Below are positions 14,298 to 26,479 of a DNA stretch of 64,000 nucleotides, piece after piece. The notes under the pieces were generated by a model. It made no database searches. It was given only the letters and a program-made list of their open reading frames with translations, and was not told where the DNA came from. This stretch comes from Prosapia bicincta. Lineage: Eukaryota; Arthropoda; Insecta; Hemiptera; Cercopidae. Every line of letters begins with the position of its first letter. The first letter of the stretch is position 1. The position numbers and the translations under genes are program-made. The stretch covers positions 6,051,001 through 6,115,000 of the forward strand of contig JBAIZL010000376.1 of NCBI GenBank assembly GCA_036971475.1, in the 5' to 3' direction.

Positions 14298-14594
14298 CTA
14301 TTTTTTTTTTCTTTTTTTTTTATTTTTTTTTTTTAACGACGAGAATGGTTTATGCACAGAGTGTGGTACTCCTCTCGACACTGCACTAGGCTCTACATCT
14401 GAGAGTTTACCCATTCTCTCTTGAGCCAATAGGTCGATTGACACAACACCTGCCACAACCAGCACAGCTGCCGACGGAACAGTACGGTAGGCACTCGCTA
14501 TTCTTAGCGCTCCCATTCGTTGAATCGTATCGAGTCTGGTACGGTACTTCTGTACCTTCAATGTGTCGGCCCAGATTTCAGCACCGTAGAGCAT
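14298..14594 (-). pseudogene. ORF2 C-terminal (post-RT) fragment
   Basis: The frame opens with MLYGAEIWADTLK and continues with TIQRMGALRIASAYRTV and DLLAQERM, typical of the region after the RT domain in R1/LOA-type ORF2 proteins. It then runs into the A-rich tail, giving a meaningless lysine stretch. The normal C-terminal cysteine motif is not present, so the element is also 3'-shortened or polyadenylated early. Confidence 0.85.
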
Positions 14595-14611
14595 GATGGA
14601 TTACATCGTAG

Positions 14612-15252
14612 ATCGCTGTGCCTTCCGTCTAAGTTGAAGACATCTTCTTCTGAGATCGGCTATATCGTCGGTCCACCAATAGGCTTGCTGTCTTGCTTTG
14701 CGGATGCTCTTACGAGGCATTAACATTTGACAGGCTTGTCGTATGACGTATTGTCGTATTAACGGCACTTTCTATATCCCTTACATAGGATGAATCTGGA
14801 TAGGAGGCCGGATTACATTGCCACATGAAACAAAGTGCTTCCATCAACATTGCTCTATCCATCTTTCCTCATTCTACCGCTCTGGCGTTAAAATCCCCGG
14901 CCATTATGATTTTTCCACTCATCTCTCTCACTGAATCCTCGATATTATTCAATTTTTCCTGGTAAATGTTGATACTATCGTCTGGAGAGAAGTAGCAGCT
15001 GACGAATGTCAAGTCTCCACTTGGAATCCAAACATAGCCAAATCCAGAGCCAGTCTTACTTATCGGAAACTTCCGCAGGTCCGTAATCCAGATTACTGCC
15101 ATTCCAGAATCATCCTTGTGCCATGCTGATTTCCCTTTATGACGGTACGGCTCGCTGATGATCGCTACGTCGATTCCTGTTTCCAGTACCAACTGATCGA
15201 TCAATCCATCAGCAGCCCGACATCTGTTAAGGTTACCTTGCAGCACCTTCAT
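14612..15252 (-). pseudogene. ORF2 fragment: APE-type endonuclease and linker
   Basis: The endonuclease nicks target DNA to prime reverse transcription. The frame from 15252 to 14869 starts MKVLQGNLNRCRAA, contains the ISEPYR motif with the conserved Glu, and ends in GDFNARA, the Asp/Asn-containing motif of the exonuclease-endonuclease-phosphatase fold. Beyond 14869 the frame is interrupted, but 14720-14612 still reads KARQQAYWWTDDIADLRRRC, the segment that lies between endonuclease and RT in R1-type ORF2. The start lies about 23 bp past the ORF1 stop. The RT domain that should follow is absent. Confidence 0.88.
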
Positions 15253-15274
15253 GCAGGTTTGCCCTTGCCCTTTT

Positions 15275-16785
15275 TCAAAGCGAGAAAAACTTTACAGGAT
15301 CCCAATCCTGGCACATGGTTAGCGGGACATCCTTGTAGCCCTTTTCAGTACAAAGGATACAAAGTGCTTCTGTCTTACATTGTGCCGCCTTGTGGTCTCT
15401 GTGTCCACACTTCCAGCACATGTCGCTTCTATCAGTACCCTTGCAGTCGCTTCTTACGTGACCATATTGGAGACATCTGTAGCTGCGATGAACCTCGACT
15501 CTTCGTCTGATTCTAGCAGACACCCATCCTACTTTAACTTTGCCTTTCTTTAGGATTTTGATGCCCTGTGCCTCTTCTAGCTCTACAATTGCCAGACATT
15601 GTTCTCTACGGTTAGGGCCAAGAATGGAGACCTTTATCTCCCCTTCAACCTCTTCCCGGTCAAGGGCCTCTTTAACCTCCTCCTCAGAAGTGTATGAGTC
15701 ATGGTCCCTAATCTTCAGCCTCATCGTCGGGATTAAGCTACGGATCAAGCTCCGATCGCCGATTCGATGGCAGTTTGGAGCGCTGTCTGGTCTCTGCAAC
15801 TATTGAGTTCCAGCAAAACTCCACCCTCCCTCGTTTTCCTGATGCCGCGAATCACCGCACCACTGTCTTCTGGCCGCACATCTTTCCTTATCGCACCTAG
15901 GATGTCCGCGTAGCTCTTTCCAGCGGAAGCATTAATAACCAAGGCGTTCCCACTTGGTCTTGCCTCTTTCTTCGCCTTATTGGACAATCGGCTGTCTTGC
16001 TGCCGTATGATAGGCGTCAACACGCGCTGCTGCGTCTCTGGTACTTTCTTTGCCTTGCCCTTCTTCTTACTGGCCACTATATTCCATTTCTCGTTTTTTG
16101 CCGATTCCTGGATGTTAGTATCCATCGCCTCCTGGCTGTTTGTTGACTCCCTTGGGCGCTTTCGTGGAGGTAGGTTTCGTCTACCAGGGCTACTTCCTAC
16201 AGACACATATGCCCTCTCTGCTTGAGTCTAGATTGCATTCTGTCGTGAAATTATACAGGCTCGAAGCACCTCTCGACCATCCTCTAGTTTGACGAGTCCA
16301 TTCTTGATAGCCATGTTCACATTTTTCTGTTTTGCAACAGATTCCCTCATAGTACGTAGGATAGTGCTAATGGCTCTGATTTGCTCCTCCTCGCTCTTAT
16401 CTACCTCGCTGATCTGTAATTTCAGCCTTTCGACCTCGGAGGATTCGGCCTCTGAAATAAAGCTCTGCAAATCGGTTCTCACTTCGGCGTCCACAGCACG
16501 TTCAGGAACATCATCATCATATGGATCCGCTACCTTACTACTCTCCAAGGTTCTTGTTAGAGGCGGAGTCCTTATTGTGCTCGTGCTTTTCTTAAACGGG
16601 TCTTTTTCTGCACTTGTAGCTTACGTCAGGGCCAAGTGTTCCACCCTTTTCGAAGAATTGCAGTCATGGGCTAACGACCCAGGTGTGGCCTGCTCAGTCC
16701 CCTCCACCTGTGCCGGTACTGGGGATCCGACTCCCTGCACCGTAAAAGATATCTCCTTCTCACTACTCATATTGGAAGTACTCAT
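15275..16785 (-). pseudogene. ORF1 (Gag-like, zinc knuckles) of the R1-like element
   Basis: ORF1 of such elements encodes an RNA-binding protein that forms ribonucleoprotein particles with the element RNA. One frame runs from ATG 16785 to about 15745, interrupted by TAA at 16623-16621 and TAG at 16230-16228. It then shifts frame near 15745-15799 and continues to 15275. The N-terminal third is acidic and likely coiled coil (EAESSEVERLKLQISEV). The middle has KSYADILGAIRKDV and GGVLLEL, typical of R1-type Gag. The C-terminal part carries zinc knuckles. The first knuckle has Ser in place of the first Cys but keeps CLQYGHVRSDC. The second is CWKCGHRDHKAAQC, and a third is only partly kept (CILC). 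The start was chosen because it opens the long frame. It is non-functional as read. Confidence 0.85.
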
Positions 16786-17099
16786 ATGGGAAAAGTAAGG
16801 TATATCGACTAGATAAAGGATACTTCAAGTTATACAAACCAAATGTTATAAACAGGCGTATAATCAAGGATATACAAGATGCTGACCTTCTGTCCTTTTG
16901 TAGCAGATCTTGCACCTACATGTTCGACTGTTTGCTTATTTACAAGTTACAAGATTGTGTAGCTTATTTGGTTAAAGTAATCATACAATATCGTAGGCAG
17001 AGCTGATCTGTCTGTTCATAACACCTTCTGGGTGCCCGACCCTAGAATCAGATCCTTCTGCAGCTTGCGAGATTCGCCCTGTTGTAAACAGAATATTGC

Positions 17100-17496
17100 T
17101 GTAAGATTTAACAGTGATAATCTTATAATTATTATTTAAGGCAAATCCTTGCTGCTTTACGATGTGTACTGTTTTATTTTACAGTTATGAAGAAAATATT
17201 TGAGGTAGTTATGGTTATCTTTACACACAATCACAGAATGTTTACACTTGAGTTAAAAGGTAAAAAGCTATAAATTACTTTTATTTCAACCAGCTAAAGT
17301 TAATCCTATTCCAAGATACAAAAAAATTCTAGAGCATACCTCTAGCTAAATAGTTGAATGGTATTTTAGCATTTTATTTGGTATGAGATAAATAAAACCT
17401 CTGATATATAAATAATTCTACTTAACAAAAACTATTTAATAAAACATCACCACAGTTGCGTTTACTAATTTAGATGGTATCTCCAAATAGCTAGTT

Positions 17497-17564
<68 letters not shown>

Positions 17565-18550
17565 TACATACATATACACACGCTCGTGTGTGTGGGTGCA
17601 AGAATTTCTTTGGAAAATGAATATTATCAAACAACTCCGTTAAATAGTTGTCTTCTTTATAAAAATATTTTTGGATCTTGACACTAGTAATCTGGATGTA
17701 GACAATATTAAAATATAAACTTTGGTGAAAACTTCATATTTTTTTATTACATTCTTTAAAGACAAATCCCCTGTTAAATCTGTCGTTGAAAGATGTGGTT
17801 GGATCTTGACACTAGTAATCTGGATGTAGACAATATTAAAATATAAACTTTGGTGAAAACTTCATATTTTTTTATTACATTCTTTAAAGACAAATCCCCT
17901 GTTAAATCTGTCGTTGAAAGATGTCTGCGACTATAAACAACTCGGAGGCGTGTCTCATTTACGACTTCACCGCACCAACATAAATCTAGTGGGATTGGCA
18001 ACACTGGAAGAGAACAAGACAAACTTAATTGTACGTTTGGTATTTCAGATATCGTGCTCAGTTATGTAATTTAAAAACTAGAAATTGGTTTGATAATTAT
18101 TTTATTTGTTCATTTAATAGTTAGTTCATATTAAGTAACTTTTGTGACAAAAGTGTAATTTAATTACAATTAAATCGCATGTTTCATCTTCATTTATTAT
18201 TTTGTTTATCAAGTAATAAATATTTGATTGTAGTTTTTAAAGACATTGTTGTAGAATATTATAAGCGTTTGCATTTTTTTTATCAGGTGTATTATTAATA
18301 ATCCAAGCTATAAGAAACAACAGAGCAAGTCATGTTAGATGTAGGTTTAAGAATAAGTTAACTTTATTTTATCGGCTGTGTACACTGTAAGAGGAACCAA
18401 ATAATTATATATTTTGTCATATTCTTATATACATTCTATTCGTATTGTCGCGTCATATATTGAAAAACAACTTACTCTGATAGCTTCCTTTGTAAACAAT
18501 ATATTCACAATTAATTCATACACAATATCAAGAGCACAGTGGTACAATAT
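17100..18550. other. AT-rich stretch with (CA)n 17501-17562
   Basis: It holds a long CA tract followed by short ACAT/CATA variants and a 128-bp tandem duplication (listed separately). No gene is recognised. Confidence 0.6.
17671..17924 (+). repeat. Near-perfect 128-bp tandem duplication
   Basis: GGATCTTGACACTAGTAATC starts at 17673 and again at 17801. The following roughly 124 bp look identical in both, ending in GAAAGATGT. Identity implies a very recent event, or an assembly artefact. Confidence 0.93.
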
Positions 18551-18551
18551 A

Positions 18552-18862
18552 TTACAATAAAAATATTGAAAAGAACCCCAATACCACAAAAATAATCAAA
18601 AATAACAAATAAAACAAGTTACTTAAGATTAAACCCTTATGTACATTTCGATGACCATGTCATCATCATCTAGTTTGTAACTGATGATCATTCTAGTTTG
18701 TAACTTCTTGTGTGCTAGATTGTATTTTGTAACAAGACCTTCTGATGATGATGACATGTTCATCGAAATGTACATAAGGGTTTAATCTTAAGTAACTTGT
18801 TTTATTTGTTATTTTTGATTATTTTTGTGGTATTGGGGTTCTTTTCAATATTTTTATTGTAA
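18552..18862. repeat. Inverted repeat, 119-bp arms, about 73-bp loop
   Basis: The left arm 18552-18670 is the reverse complement of 18744-18862 with about one mismatch. Transcribed, it would form a very long hairpin. The inner edge of both arms lies within a hammerhead-like motif that is intact on the plus strand of the right arm. On the minus strand of the left arm the same core reads TAGATGA instead of CTGATGA, so it is broken. The structure may be two PLE terminal repeats head to head. No coding sequence is present. Confidence 0.92.
18735..18783 (+). ncRNA. Hammerhead-ribozyme-like motif (most complete copy)
   Basis: Core CTGATGA (18742-18748) is followed by one T, stem II GATGA/TCATC (18750-18754 with 18760-18764) and GAA(A) from 18765. 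Stem III is ATG/CAT closed by a TA loop (18768-18775), and A18776 is the predicted cleavage base. Stem I has seven pairs between 18735-18741 and 18777-18783, two of them G-U. All invariant hammerhead bases are present; the extra T before stem II is unusual. Hammerheads in PLE terminal repeats are established knowledge. Activity is inferred, not shown. Confidence 0.7.
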
Positions 18863-18869
18863 CAATTAA

Positions 18870-19960
18870 TTCATGTAAATAATTGTCTAAATAATTTTTC
18901 ACAACGTTCTCTATAATTTCTAAGTGGGAATGAGCTAAGAAGCAAACTAATACTGAATTCATTTAAAATAACACAAAACAGCACTGAAAAAGGCCAAACA
19001 AACTCGTTTATTAAACGGTTTTTTGATTTAATATGCATGATGTTTATGCATTGAATATATTATTTGTGGTTTTAGCAGAGCTTTGTATTAAATTACCACA
19101 GTGCTTACTTCATTTATGTACTAGCAATAGCACTTATCTGTACGAATATTTGTTTTAATTGAATTTATTTGGTTTGATATTTTGTGTATTTAACAAATTA
19201 AATAATTTTCACTACTTTGATTTGGTAATACAATTCTTTTTGTACTTCTCTTTGGACTATAACAAGAGTGGCTGTACAAAAAAAAAAAATTGAAATTCAC
19301 TAGTAATAATAAAGTACTAATTCTACTACAAAACTTACTTATTACCTATAAAATCATTCATTTTGTAATTACCTTTTTTATTACTTTTACGGCAAGCTGA
19401 CTAAAATTCCTCCTACGTTCGGAAAAAAGTGTAAAATCTACAAAACAATTAAAAAAGGTTCGATTCTTATTTGAATTTGGTTATGTGCATATCATTTGGG
19501 CTTTTGTAGAAAAATCATCAAAATATTACATTGGTAAATAACATTTTCTTCTGTTATTTATAATTAGGCATCAAAAAATGGAAATATTTCGAATTTTGAA
19601 TTACATATATTGAGAGAAATGTTGTTAGGTCAGGGATTAAATTCTAAGAATATATAGGACTAACAGGAATAATTTATATTTATAAAAGTCTTCAGGGTCT
19701 ATCAGTGATCTTTTTCTTGTAAATATTTAGTTCTCGAAACATGCTTAAAACATTTACATTAGATGTAAATAATTTACCATTATATTTAGAGTAAACATTT
19801 AGAGCGAGATCTTCCACTGTTGTTGGGTTTACATCGTCAATGCTAGATGAGATTCTAGCGAAACGTCGGAACTGCGATTTTATGCACTGCAGAATGAACG
19901 GATGTACTCCAGATAATAACTATTCATCATATTTTTCCTACTGTGAAGGAATATTTAGTA

Positions 19961-20006
<46 letters not shown>

Positions 20007-22235
20007 CAATATTTTACTTTGAATTTTATTTTGCCTTTTCAATATACATTTATTTTAAATCATTTCAGTTAAAGAAACATTTTTTTCAATAAGATTTTAG
20101 ATATTATTAAATTGTAAAAACCTTGTCCTCAAATTATAATTTTGCCCTTTATGACGAAACAGGAACCTATGGAAGTGGATTTCACAAGGATTAGAGATGG
20201 TGAAGCTATTAGGCGGAACAGTGGTTTACGTTAATGAGACAGTATATTCCGCGAGGGAATTTTCCCGTATCAATCAGCTTCAAGTATTCAGACACACACA
20301 CATATATATAGTAATAAATGAATCGTTTCATATCGTTTTGGGAATATAAATATTGAAAATCTTTTTGTTGCTAAATTCCATTACAATTAGTGCTTCATAT
20401 CCGAAGTATTAACTACAGTATAGAAGTATGACTGTAATAAGTAGGTTTACTGGACAAATCTTAACTTGATTGAGAGTTAGATTTGGATTTAAAATGTTGA
20501 ACTTTTTTATTGAACATTTTGCACATCCCTAAGTGATGTGTAAAGGCTGACGGTAGGCTGGCTAGTGTGAGTGTGAGACAAGACCACCTAGATTTAACTA
20601 ATCCTCTACCGGCCTCTCAGAAAGTACCATATTGGAAGGTAATATGAACTTCAGATTACTTAAGCTTTATTAACTAGTAAAATGCAGTGAGGACGATAAA
20701 GCCAGTATTGTAATAAAACACTGTAAAACTGTAATCTACGGTAAAAGCCAGGTCGGATTTAGGGCTCTAATGGTTTGTTCTTTAAACGTTCAAGCCTAGT
20801 AAATGTTTTGCAGTTTTATATTTTAGCCACTTTAATATTTATGACTTAATTGGTGAATTGTTCTTGACTTCATTAAAATATTTGTTCCCAAACTTACGCA
20901 GAAGTAAATTTTACACTTTATATGAGTTTTTAATTAAAAGTTATGAGTTTTAATAATTGAAGTGCAAAACGTAAATACATTTCTTGCATCTATTCTAAGC
21001 CTCTTGTTTCTGCTTTACGTGGCTTTTTTGTAAATTGTGAATTAATTTGCTGCGAAATTTTTGTTGTTTACAATTGTTATTTTTTATAAATCTAATTTTA
21101 TCATACAAAAATTAAAAAAACATAATTGCGTTAAGTAGTAACAATTTCTATACTCCTCTCAATACAAAATCTAAATACTATTTATTTCCTGGCCCTTCTT
21201 TCTATTTCTTTTCTCTACACTGCTATGATTGAAAAAATATTGATATTAAAAAGGGGTATTATAGTGAAAAATCAAACGACAGTATAATTCTTTCCAATGA
21301 TCAAACTGAAACTCTTGAGTTACTTGTTTATTGTAGATTAAATTTAGATATATGAAAATAAAGATCACCCATATACCTCGAAACAAGATAATTCAAAGGA
21401 ATACGAAAAATGTTATCTCGTTTTCATGGAGTGCAAAGTAATTTCTCATGAGTTTACACGAGCCTTGGACATTATTATACTCTTCAAAATAACTTTATTT
21501 TTTAAGAGGTACTTTGGTAAAAAATTTACAGTAATTCTAGCGTGAACTACTACAATAATAAGGCATGAATTAGAGAAATTAAAATTTATCGTAGTTGTTT
21601 TCAATCTCGGTGTGGGTTCACGACACTAACCACGCATGATGTTACTTTTAACAATTCCAACAGAAAATTTAAAATCTAATTGCCCCTATCCAATTTACCC
21701 TTACTGGCACTTTCCGTTCCTTTCATATATTATATATTTATTTATTTTTAAAATTTTATTATTCGTTATCATTATGTCAGGAGTATAACACATTTCATCT
21801 ATAAAATACTATACAGAGCCCAGTAGCCTAATAATAATTATTAAACAGCAATAACATTCCTAAGTACTTTAAAAATCATCATGTACATTTTGCTAACACA
21901 ATTACCCTGCTTTAATGTAATTTGTAAATGATTGAAATATATATTTTTTAAATTATATTATGAATCCTATCACCAAAGACCCTTTTCAGTATTACTTGTT
22001 TCAATAAAATTACTATTTATTAGGTCTTTTATAATACGCCCTTTCCTCTATCAAGTGGTTGACCTAACCACAGCTCCTGACGCATGTCCTGTGCTTTACA
22101 GCTTGAACTTTGCTCCGTGCAAGTTGTTAACTGAAAGATCATTCAAAAAATATAAATCTTTAATTATAATTAAAAAATAATTTTATTCATCCAAAAATGC
22201 CGCTTAGTAAATTAATCGATGGTAATTAATTAATT

Positions 22236-22287
<52 letters not shown>

Positions 22288-23250
22288 ATCTCTAAGGATT
22301 CTGAATTATAACGTAGCTCTTATTTTGACACTAACTGATTTATTTTAATTTAGCTCAAAATTGTAATATTTAGAAGTAGATATACATAAATAATTTTTTT
22401 TAGCTATCATTTCCCGATAGACAACAAAACTGTCACATTAATTATTAAACTAACAATTCTTATAAAATGTCCTTAATTATCTTAAGACGTGTACAGGTTG
22501 CTGCACTTGGTTTGATAAATTTTATATTTGAATGACTGATTATAGTTTTAAAGAATTACTAAAAATATTTATAAAGTTCTTAATATTTTTTGCCTTTAAA
22601 GACTTGGCTTTAAATTTTAGATAAATTATTACTTATTGCTTGAGTGGTTCTTTGTTTCACGTTATTTGACAACCATTAACCTATTCATATATCTATTCAA
22701 TTTCACTTGTCATTCGAAATGCTTCTATGCCGTAAATGACTTTATTTCTGTAATCAATTCCCCTTACTATTTGACTATCTACCTTACTTAATCTAATGTA
22801 CTACTTTTTTATCTCCCTCACTCAATAAAACGTTATACAAGTAGGCGCGACGTTTCCAAAACTATCAGACACGACCATCGAATGCAATACATGTTTAATA
22901 TCTAACGGGAAGAACTAATTTTGATTTATTTATGGCAGCCGGATACCTTTATTGATGTTTGAATGTCGAAAACTAATAAATGGACAGTAAGTAATCAGAA
23001 GATATGATAAACTCATGCATAGAATTGGATGTGGACGCCGGATTGACTCATCATTAATTTTTTTAGTGACGATAACGCCACTTGTTTTAAATAAGGAATG
23101 TCTAAATCTTTTAGTAGTACGCCTAGGGTACAGTATAATAGATGTTAGGAGAATAATCACATATCTTTGTGATAGGAAACTTCTGTACAGTACAAAATAT
23201 ATAAGACGAGAACACATCCTAAACCAGCTGTGCAAGTATAGTGTCTCCCT
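18870..23250. other. Gene-free AT-rich DNA with (TA)n tracts
   Basis: (TA)n lies at 19960-20006 and 22238-22285. A possible old PLE end lies at 19841-19870, with hairpin GCTAGA/TCTAGC followed by GAAACG, but its CTGATGA core is not recognisable. No supported coding region was found. Confidence 0.5.
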
Positions 23251-23369
23251 AGTTTTGTTTCTTTAATACGTTACATAGGCCTATTAGTCGGGGAGTGGCA
23301 GATCGCCTGCTTGTGGTGCCCCCTGCGTAACATAACACGATCTGAACAAGGTATCGCCTGTGACTAATT

Positions 23370-24010
23370 GCTGCAGGCCTCAATGATGTAAAATCCCTAC
23401 AATTTAAACAGAGGGTTGTACATTTCAACGTGGATTTATATTTCATCACTGAAACAGGGGTTGCAACTGAGACCCAAGATTTTTACCATATTGACGGTTA
23501 TAGTACCACTGTACTGAAACGTTCAAGACAGGTGGTTTCTGGTATCCTCATTGGCAGTAAAAACTCGGTTCCTGTAAAACCCCGGATCTTGCATGAATTG
23601 GAAATGGGTGATAAGCTGAAAGCGGTCGCAGTTGACATTTGGAAGAACCGGCAACATTTCAGTATAATTGGTTTGTATAACCCACCAGGAAATTGGCCTG
23701 CTTATTAAACCATTGACTCCCCCCCTTGTAGGAGACTTTAATAGTCCATCTTCATGATGGGGTTACCCAAGACTAACAGCAGTGGAAGGTGCCTGGAAGA
23801 AGTGATTGACAGCAGCCTCCTGGAAATTATAAGGACTCCTCCTACCCTTTTATTTTTCGGATCGTAAATTATCTAGATCCGATCTTGTGCTGGTGCATCC
23901 TAATACCGCAAACAAGACCAAAGTAATATTGCTGGAAGACTGTGGAGGTTGTGGCCACACAGCACCATTAATTAAGACAACCACCTTCAAAGCAACATAT
24001 AGATGCATGC
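23370..24010 (+). pseudogene. APE endonuclease domain of the second non-LTR element
   Basis: The open part (23430-23708) reads VDLYFITETG, then HIDGYSTTVLKRSR and FSIIGLYNPPGNWPAY, the order expected for an APE-type endonuclease with its conserved Glu in ITET. The frame shifts near 23710, and a GDFNSP motif appears at about 23731, followed by SDLVLVHP near 23878 and a CGGCGHTAP segment near 23940. Frame breaks show it is inactive. An in-frame extension upstream to about 23370 (GLNDVKSLQFKQ) indicates that the methionine at 23430 is not the true start. Confidence 0.8.
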
Positions 24011-24762
24011 ATCAAAGCATGCATGGGCTCCGAGATGGAACATCAGACAGGCAAATTTGATCAGGTTCAAGGAATTTACAAACAAATTGTTGAACCTAGC
24101 TTTAATTACTATCGCTAGATTAAACTTTTAGCAACTTCAACTCTGCTCTCCTAGAATGCGCTCAAAAATCAATACTTCGATGTCAAGTCAGGCAACATAA
24201 ACCATTATGGAATGCGACACTGGCATACCTTAAAAAACCGTGATAAAGCTAGGTATGAAGCAGAAATACAAATTCAAAGAAAGATCTATCTTACTAAAAA
24301 AGAGCCAGGAAAAACTAAACCAAGAAATCAAAACCTCGAAGCGAACTGCCTTTAGTAACTTTATAAGCAAGCTGGACTTTAGGAGAGATGGTGCTAAGGC
24401 CCACAGGTATATCTCCCGCCATTGTAATGATTGTGCCCAAAACTAACTCCAGTCCCTCATCTGTGGTAACAAAACACTCAGTGATGCGAGAAACATTGCA
24501 AATGCTCTTTGTAGACACTTCGGCAATACCAGTCGCCCACTCTATAATAGAAGAATTGCAAAAACCCTTAAAAAATATCCAAATAACCTATGTCTTGATG
24601 AAGAGTGCCATAGGCTCTTTGCACTCTACTTCGCCATTCCTGAACTGGATTTGACACTTTTACAGACAAACAAAGGGGAAAGCTGCATAAATCGATTTAA
24701 TCCTCACCAGTGCTTGCAGCAAAGTTGCTGCGAGAATGATAAATAACTGACTTACACAGTAT

Positions 24763-25140
24763 TTGGAGTCACGCAAAATAATTGATGATGCCCAAGCGGG
24801 CTTTAGAAACTATAGAGGCACTATGGACTATGTTGTAAATTTCACTCAACATGTTAAAGACGGATTCCATAGGAAGCTGTCAACATTAGCAGTCCTGGTA
24901 GACCAGAAGGCCGTTTATGATACAGTTTGGCAAACAATGCTCATCCACAAACTGATAGAATATGGGATATCTGACAACCTCTTGAACTGGATCAAGCCCT
25001 TCCTGTTCCACAGAGTAATCCGAGTCAGGTTTTCTAACAGTCCATCAAACGTACCTGGTATCCAGGCCCTGTTGTATGTTGACGATCTTCTCTTGTGGGC
25101 CAGCAGCACTAACATCTTTACTCTGAGAAACGTATGAACG
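24763..25140 (+). pseudogene. Reverse transcriptase fragment with internal deletion
   Basis: RT copies element RNA into DNA at the nicked target. The frame shows AGFRNYRGTMD (fingers), AVLVDQKAVYDTVW (first catalytic Asp motif), LIEYGISDNLLNWIKPFL, then LLYVDDLLLW, the YVDD catalytic box. Between NSPSN and PGIQALLYVDD the usual stretch with the GxPQGS motif is missing, so the palm is deleted internally while the frame stays open. Downstream, near 25141-25170, the thumb segment LQKWAEHNAM continues in another frame. Confidence 0.85.
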
Positions 25141-25899
25141 ATACTTTGCTGAGACTTCAAAAATGGGCAGAGCATAATGCTATGACCGTAAACACATCAA
25201 AAACGACGTTCCAACATTTCTAATTCTCCACCAAAATTCCAAATGTGAGCTTAACATATAAGAACTCAATGTTCTAGCAGCGATATTACAAGATACTTGG
25301 GAGTTGCATTGGGATACATGGGAGCCTAGTGTGCTGAAAAGGCTATAAAAAGAACAAGATTACTCAAGAGACTAACAGCTACTACTTGGGGAGCTAACCA
25401 AGTTGTTTTTAGCACTGCCTACAAGTCATATATAAAACCAATCTTAGAATATGGTACCGAGGTGACAGCCACAGCCAGTAAATGTACCACAAATTTACTT
25501 AAATTATGCTAAAAACAATGCCTTAAGAGTGATAACTGGGGCTGCCAAGTCCACTCTTATTGCTTGAATGGAGGCTCAAACTGAGATTGAACCACTACAA
25601 ATATGCAGGGAAATGTTAGCCCTATGTTTTTGGGAACGATTTAAACGAACAAACAAATCTTGGGACAAGTACTATTAACCCACAGATATATTATAATCCC
25701 AGCGAACACCCCTTGTCTGTTACCAGGATCTTTTTTAAAGTATGGAGTCACTCCCGGAGAACCAGCTCCACTTACTGCTTTTCAGGACTGCTTCCAGGAG
25801 CTCCCTGTGGCAGAGCTCCTCGTAACAGATCACCACTTGCCGAAGCATTTATCTTCGGATCAGGAGCTTAGAAGTGCAACACTCCGAACTATCAATGAA

Positions 25900-26320
25900 A
25901 AATACCCTGCTCCAGAATGGCTTCAAACTTACACAGATGGATCATCCATACCTGAATCAGGCGAAACAGGTACTGCACACTACTGCATATATTTGAGGGA
26001 TTTTCCGCTGATGGGGCCCTCCTTATATCGGTGAGGTAGCTGCCATATATGCTGCAGCAATAGAACTTGAGAGCCTGACTGCTCCGGGTAAGGCCGTTTT
26101 TCTTGTTAGCTGTAAGACCGGCATCTTGAACATCTCTGGGAACTCACAGACCGTTTGTAGTTGAACTATAGAATGTAGATGGAAACTAAATGCTTTCATA
26201 AATGCCAGTAGGGTACTTAATTTCCACTGGATTCCGAGCCATGTAAACATCACTGGCAATAAAAAGGCTGATCAACTAGCCAAGCAGGGAACAAGCCTCC
26301 CTCAGCCCGAGCATTTGAGT
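25900..26320 (+). pseudogene. RNase H domain of the second non-LTR element
   Basis: RNase H removes template RNA from RNA-DNA hybrids. Motifs in order are WLQTYTDGSS (first Asp) near 25918, GEVAAIYAAAIELES (the Glu motif) near 26031, and WIPSHVNITGNKKADQLAKQ near 26230, which carries the conserved His and terminal Asp. The middle Asp motif reads VSCKTG, so that Asp appears replaced by Lys. A frameshift near 26030 and a stop near 26162 break the gene. Confidence 0.85.
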
Positions 26321-26479
26321 TCACTACATTTCTCCAAAAATGGAATCACGGTCGATTGAGGGAGCTCTCAGCTGGAAAACGGTGGAAATGTCTTGTGACG
26401 GGTAGACCAATTCACCAAAACCTACCCCGATATGTTAACGTTTCAGCTTTTAGATTGAAGACTGGTAATTATTCCTTCC

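Larger units (their letters stand above)
14302..17095 (-). mobile_element. R1-like non-LTR retrotransposon, internally deleted
   Basis: Reading on the minus strand, the order is a possible 5' untranslated region (about 17095-16786), a Gag-like ORF1 (16785-15275), an ORF2 with an APE endonuclease (15252-14869), a linker, a post-RT segment and an A-rich tail (plus-strand T-rich 14302-14336). The reverse transcriptase core is missing: sequence jumps from the endonuclease-RT linker (about 14611) to the post-RT region (14594). Two in-frame stops and a frameshift also break ORF1. The Gag and endonuclease wording resembles R1/LOA-clade elements. Higher GC than the flanks marks the element. The 5' boundary is approximate, and no target-site duplication was recognised. 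Confidence 0.85.

Noticed and set aside
15139..16798. Plus-strand frames over the first non-LTR element
   Set aside because: Shadows of Gag and endonuclease on the minus strand, which carry recognisable motifs.
19459..19470. GGTTCGATTC as tRNA or SINE B box
   Set aside because: No matching A box or cloverleaf within the required distance.
19841..19870. Hammerhead motif with GCTAGA/TCTAGC and GAAACG
   Set aside because: Stem II and GAAA are present but the upstream CTGATGA core is not recognisable; kept only as a possible PLE relic.
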